DNA from: Acidobacteriota bacterium
Lineage (GTDB): Bacteria; Acidobacteriota; Terriglobia; Terriglobales; Acidobacteriaceae
Length of the DNA stretch: 64,000 nt
Assembly (NCBI GenBank): GCA_021846985.1
Contig: JAJZVX010000011.1
Location: forward strand, 49,944-113,943
Direction of reading: 5' to 3'
The notes beneath the pieces are model-generated. The model was not told where the DNA came from, made no database searches, and was given only the letters and a program-made list of their open reading frames with translations. The position numbers and the translations under genes were made by a program. Below are positions 62,098 through 64,000 of this stretch, piece after piece (the first letter of the stretch is position 1; each line of letters opens with the position of its first letter).

Positions 62098-63492
62098 ATG
62101 AATCTGGGATTGATTGAAAGCAAAACCTACGACGAGATTGCCATCGGCGATACCGCCACCACCGAGCACGTGTTCACCACCGACGACGCCATGGCCTTTG
62201 CCTCGATTTCGGGGTTTCGCGGCGTATTGAATTACGACGAGCAGCGCGAGCGCACCGGCGGCGAGCCGCCCAACGGCCCGAATATGTGGTGCGCTTCGCT
62301 CATCTCGGGGCTCTTCAGCATGAATATTCCCGGTCCGGGATGCACGCTCATGGACGTGTGCCTCTCTTTCCGCCATCGCATCCGCATCGGAGACCGCCTC
62401 CTGGTCAAGGTGCAGGTCTCCGCCAAGGACGATGCCACCAAGCGGATCACCTTCAACTGCGAAGGCAAGAACGGCGACGGAAGCGACATCTTTTCCGGTA
62501 CGGCTCAGTTGCTGGCCCCGGTCGCGAGAATGCGCTGGTCCACCCTGCCCCTTCCCGGGCTGATTGTGACCAACCAGTATCGCCATTACCTGGGCATGAT
62601 TGCCCGGGCAAACAACAAGGCTGCGGTGCGGACGGCCGTGGCCTGGCCCTGCGACGAAGTCTCCCTCGGAGGCGCTTACCAGGCCTACAAAGACAAGTTG
62701 ATTGAACCCATTCTCGTGGGGCCCGAGGCGGCCATCCGCAAGGTGGCGGAGAAGCTCGCCATCGATCTGGGCGGCATCCGGATTGAGGACGTGGCAGAAA
62801 GCCGCAACGCGGCCATCCGCGCCGTGGAGATTGCGCGCAAGGGCGAGGCGCAAATGCTCATGAAGGGCTCGCTCCATACCGATGAGCTGATGGGCGCCGT
62901 CGTCTCCCGCGAGGGCGGCATGCGCATCGGACGCCGCATCAGCCACGTCTTCGCGCTCGACGTTCCTTCCTATCACAAGCCCTTGTTCGTCACCGACGCC
63001 GCCGTCAACATCCAGCCCGACCTCGACACCAAGGTGGACATCCTCCAGAACGCCATCGACATGATGCACGCCCTCGATATCGAGAATCCCTACGTGGCCA
63101 TCCTGTCCGCCGTCGAGTCGGTGAATCCGGCCATCCCCTCCACGCTCGACGCCGCCGCCCTCTGCAAAATGGTCGATCGCGGGCAGATCACCGGCGCCAC
63201 CGTGGACGGACCGCTGGCGTTCGACAACGCCATCTCGAGCGACGCAGCCAAAATCAAGAAAATCAAAACGCGTGTGGCCGGAGATGTGGACCTCCTCATG
63301 GTGCCCAATCTCGAAGCAGGCAACATCCTCTTCAAGGAGCTGCAATATCTCGCCGGTGCGCTGGCCGCCGGTGTCGTGGTGGGCGCCAGGGTGCCGGTCA
63401 TCCTCACCAGCCGCGCCGACGGCGAACTGGCCCGCATGGCAAGCTGCGCGCTGGGCGTGCTCATTGCCAAGACGACGCCGGCAATGGTCTAG
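62098..63492 (+). CDS. MaoC-like hydratase fused to phosphate acetyl/butyryltransferase
   Basis: The 464-residue product combines a MaoC-like hot-dog hydratase at about residues 1-145 (MAFASISGFRGVLNYDE and GPNMWCASLISGLFSMNIPG) with a phosphate acyltransferase domain from about 160 (YLGMIARANNKAAVRTAVAW, LMKGSLHTDELMGAVVSREG, LDVPSYHKPLFVTDAAVNIQ, LMVPNLEAGNILFKELQYLA). Such fusions are annotated as bifunctional enoyl-CoA hydratase/phosphate acetyltransferase. It probably makes acyl-phosphates or handles CoA intermediates. An acetate kinase was not found after it; the window ends first. Confidence 0.9.
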   Translation: MNLGLIESKTYDEIAIGDTATTEHVFTTDDAMAFASISGFRGVLNYDEQRERTGGEPPNGPNMWCASLISGLFSMNIPGPGCTLMDVCLSFRHRIRIGDRLLVKVQVSAKDDATKRITFNCEGKNGDGSDIFSGTAQLLAPVARMRWSTLPLPGLIVTNQYRHYLGMIARANNKAAVRTAVAWPCDEVSLGGAYQAYKDKLIEPILVGPEAAIRKVAEKLAIDLGGIRIEDVAESRNAAIRAVEIARKGEAQMLMKGSLHTDELMGAVVSREGGMRIGRRISHVFALDVPSYHKPLFVTDAAVNIQPDLDTKVDILQNAIDMMHALDIENPYVAILSAVESVNPAIPSTLDAAALCKMVDRGQITGATVDGPLAFDNAISSDAAKIKKIKTRVAGDVDLLMVPNLEAGNILFKELQYLAGALAAGVVVGARVPVILTSRADGELARMASCALGVLIAKTTPAMV

Positions 63493-64000
63493 GAACGCAT
63501 CCGCGCCCCAGAACATTCGCATCAACAATACAAACCATGCTCGACCATCGTTCTGACCATCGTTTTGAAAGGAAACAGCTTCGCCCAACCGCAAATGCGC
63601 GAAGAATATGCGGGCTTTAGCCCCGGAGGGACGGACTTGCGCTGGACAAACCCGTTCCCGCAGGGCCGAAAAACGATGCCCCTCTGCCGTCACCGCGGAT
63701 CCATTCCATCCGCGCCCTTCCAAAACCTCGATGCGTGGTCATGCCCTTGCCCGCCGGCCTCTTTGCAGAGAATTTCCCCCCGGCGGAGCACAATAGCGTC
63801 ATGTCTCGTGCGGCCGTGTCAGGAATCCACCCGGTTCAAAATGTCAGCCATCCGCCCGGTCCGTACCAAACATACCCCCTGTACCTTTGAACTCACCTAC
63901 TTTGTGTGTTAAGCAGTAGGGACTCGGCCGCCGATCAGGAGCGCCAACTACCCCCTGCGCCAAGCGAGCACCTGGGGGGGACCTGCGCCCTGATGCGGTG
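63493..64000. other. Gene-free region with repeat copy
   Basis: These 508 bases contain no convincing gene. They include a short GGGCTTTAGCCCC-like hairpin near 63612-63624 and the second copy of the dispersed repeat (listed separately). Several open frames cross, none with a start site or family resemblance. Confidence 0.5.
63828..63881 (-). repeat. Dispersed intergenic repeat, copy B
   Basis: This is the inverted partner of 25580-25638. On the minus strand it reads CAGGGGGTA, TTTGGT, ACGGACCGG and the identical 20-mer CTGACATTTTGAACCGGGTG. It is free of the five extra bases found in copy A. It lies outside any gene. Confidence 0.75.

Noticed and set aside
63565..63912. Open frame of 115 codons at the window end
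   Set aside because: It runs through the dispersed repeat copy and a hairpin, has no start site and no resemblance to any protein.

Overview
The window is high-GC bacterial chromosome that best fits the Acidobacteriota (class Terriglobia, Acidobacteriaceae-like). The supporting signs are a VWFA-related protein of the kind abundant in acidobacteria, a pilMNO-gspEFG secretion/pilus operon with a Ser/Gly-tailed pseudopilin, a DUF502 protein, an HpnB-type hopanoid-associated glycosyltransferase, a MaoC-phosphate acetyltransferase fusion, and frequent GTG/TTG starts. This assignment is inference from gene content. No rRNA, tRNA, CRISPR array, prophage or intact insertion sequence was seen.

Layout. 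1-2734 (minus): tolQ-tolR-tonB/tolA-tolB, the last cut by the window edge, divergent from recN (2962-4644). 4800-7944 (minus): a RhaT-type transporter and two tandem uroporphyrinogen-decarboxylase-like paralogues. 8462-12886: a flippase-like membrane protein, small membrane proteins, DUF502, a coiled-coil tail-anchored protein and a lone GvpL/F protein. 12957-16564: pgsA and gdhA (minus), dprA (plus). 17005-24542: topA, a zeta-toxin-like remnant, small conserved proteins, a secreted GH36 alpha-galactosidase and trpG/pabA. 24545-28129: a secreted FecR-like protein, a scar holding a dispersed repeat, an internally deleted ISAs1-type transposase and a 108-bp inverted-repeat element, then a lytic transglycosylase, a Cof-type phosphatase and a small zinc ribbon.

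28375-30853 is a three-gene unit: a Tat-exported DsrE-like protein, an orphan periplasmic binding protein and a TsdA-like di-haem cytochrome c lipoprotein. It looks like a small periplasmic sulfur-oxidation module. 31055-43564 carries a LolC/E-type permease with a secreted beta-propeller, hslR, a zinc alcohol dehydrogenase, an S55 peptidase-like protein, the VWA protein and a 1262-residue PDZ/coiled-coil secreted protein.

43943-48479 is an assimilatory sulfate operon, cysD-cysN-cysH-tauE, with one-base TAATG overlaps at the cysD/cysN and cysN/cysH junctions. It is preceded by a 22-codon reading frame with three consecutive Cys codons, a hairpin directly behind them and a promoter-like sequence that would make it nearly leaderless. 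This is the best candidate for an undescribed regulatory system in the window. CysN ends in what looks like an APS-kinase domain without its P-loop, and CysH has the iron-sulfur cysteines of an APS reductase, so the two agree on a route that bypasses PAPS.

49132-63492 holds an A-type Fe-S carrier, the pilus/type II secretion-like operon (minus, gspF to gspG), a CapA-like protein, ribE, a CcdC-like protein, ribD, the hpnB-like glycosyltransferase and the MaoC-PTA fusion. The last 508 bases hold no gene but contain a second, inverted copy of the repeat found beside the IS scar.
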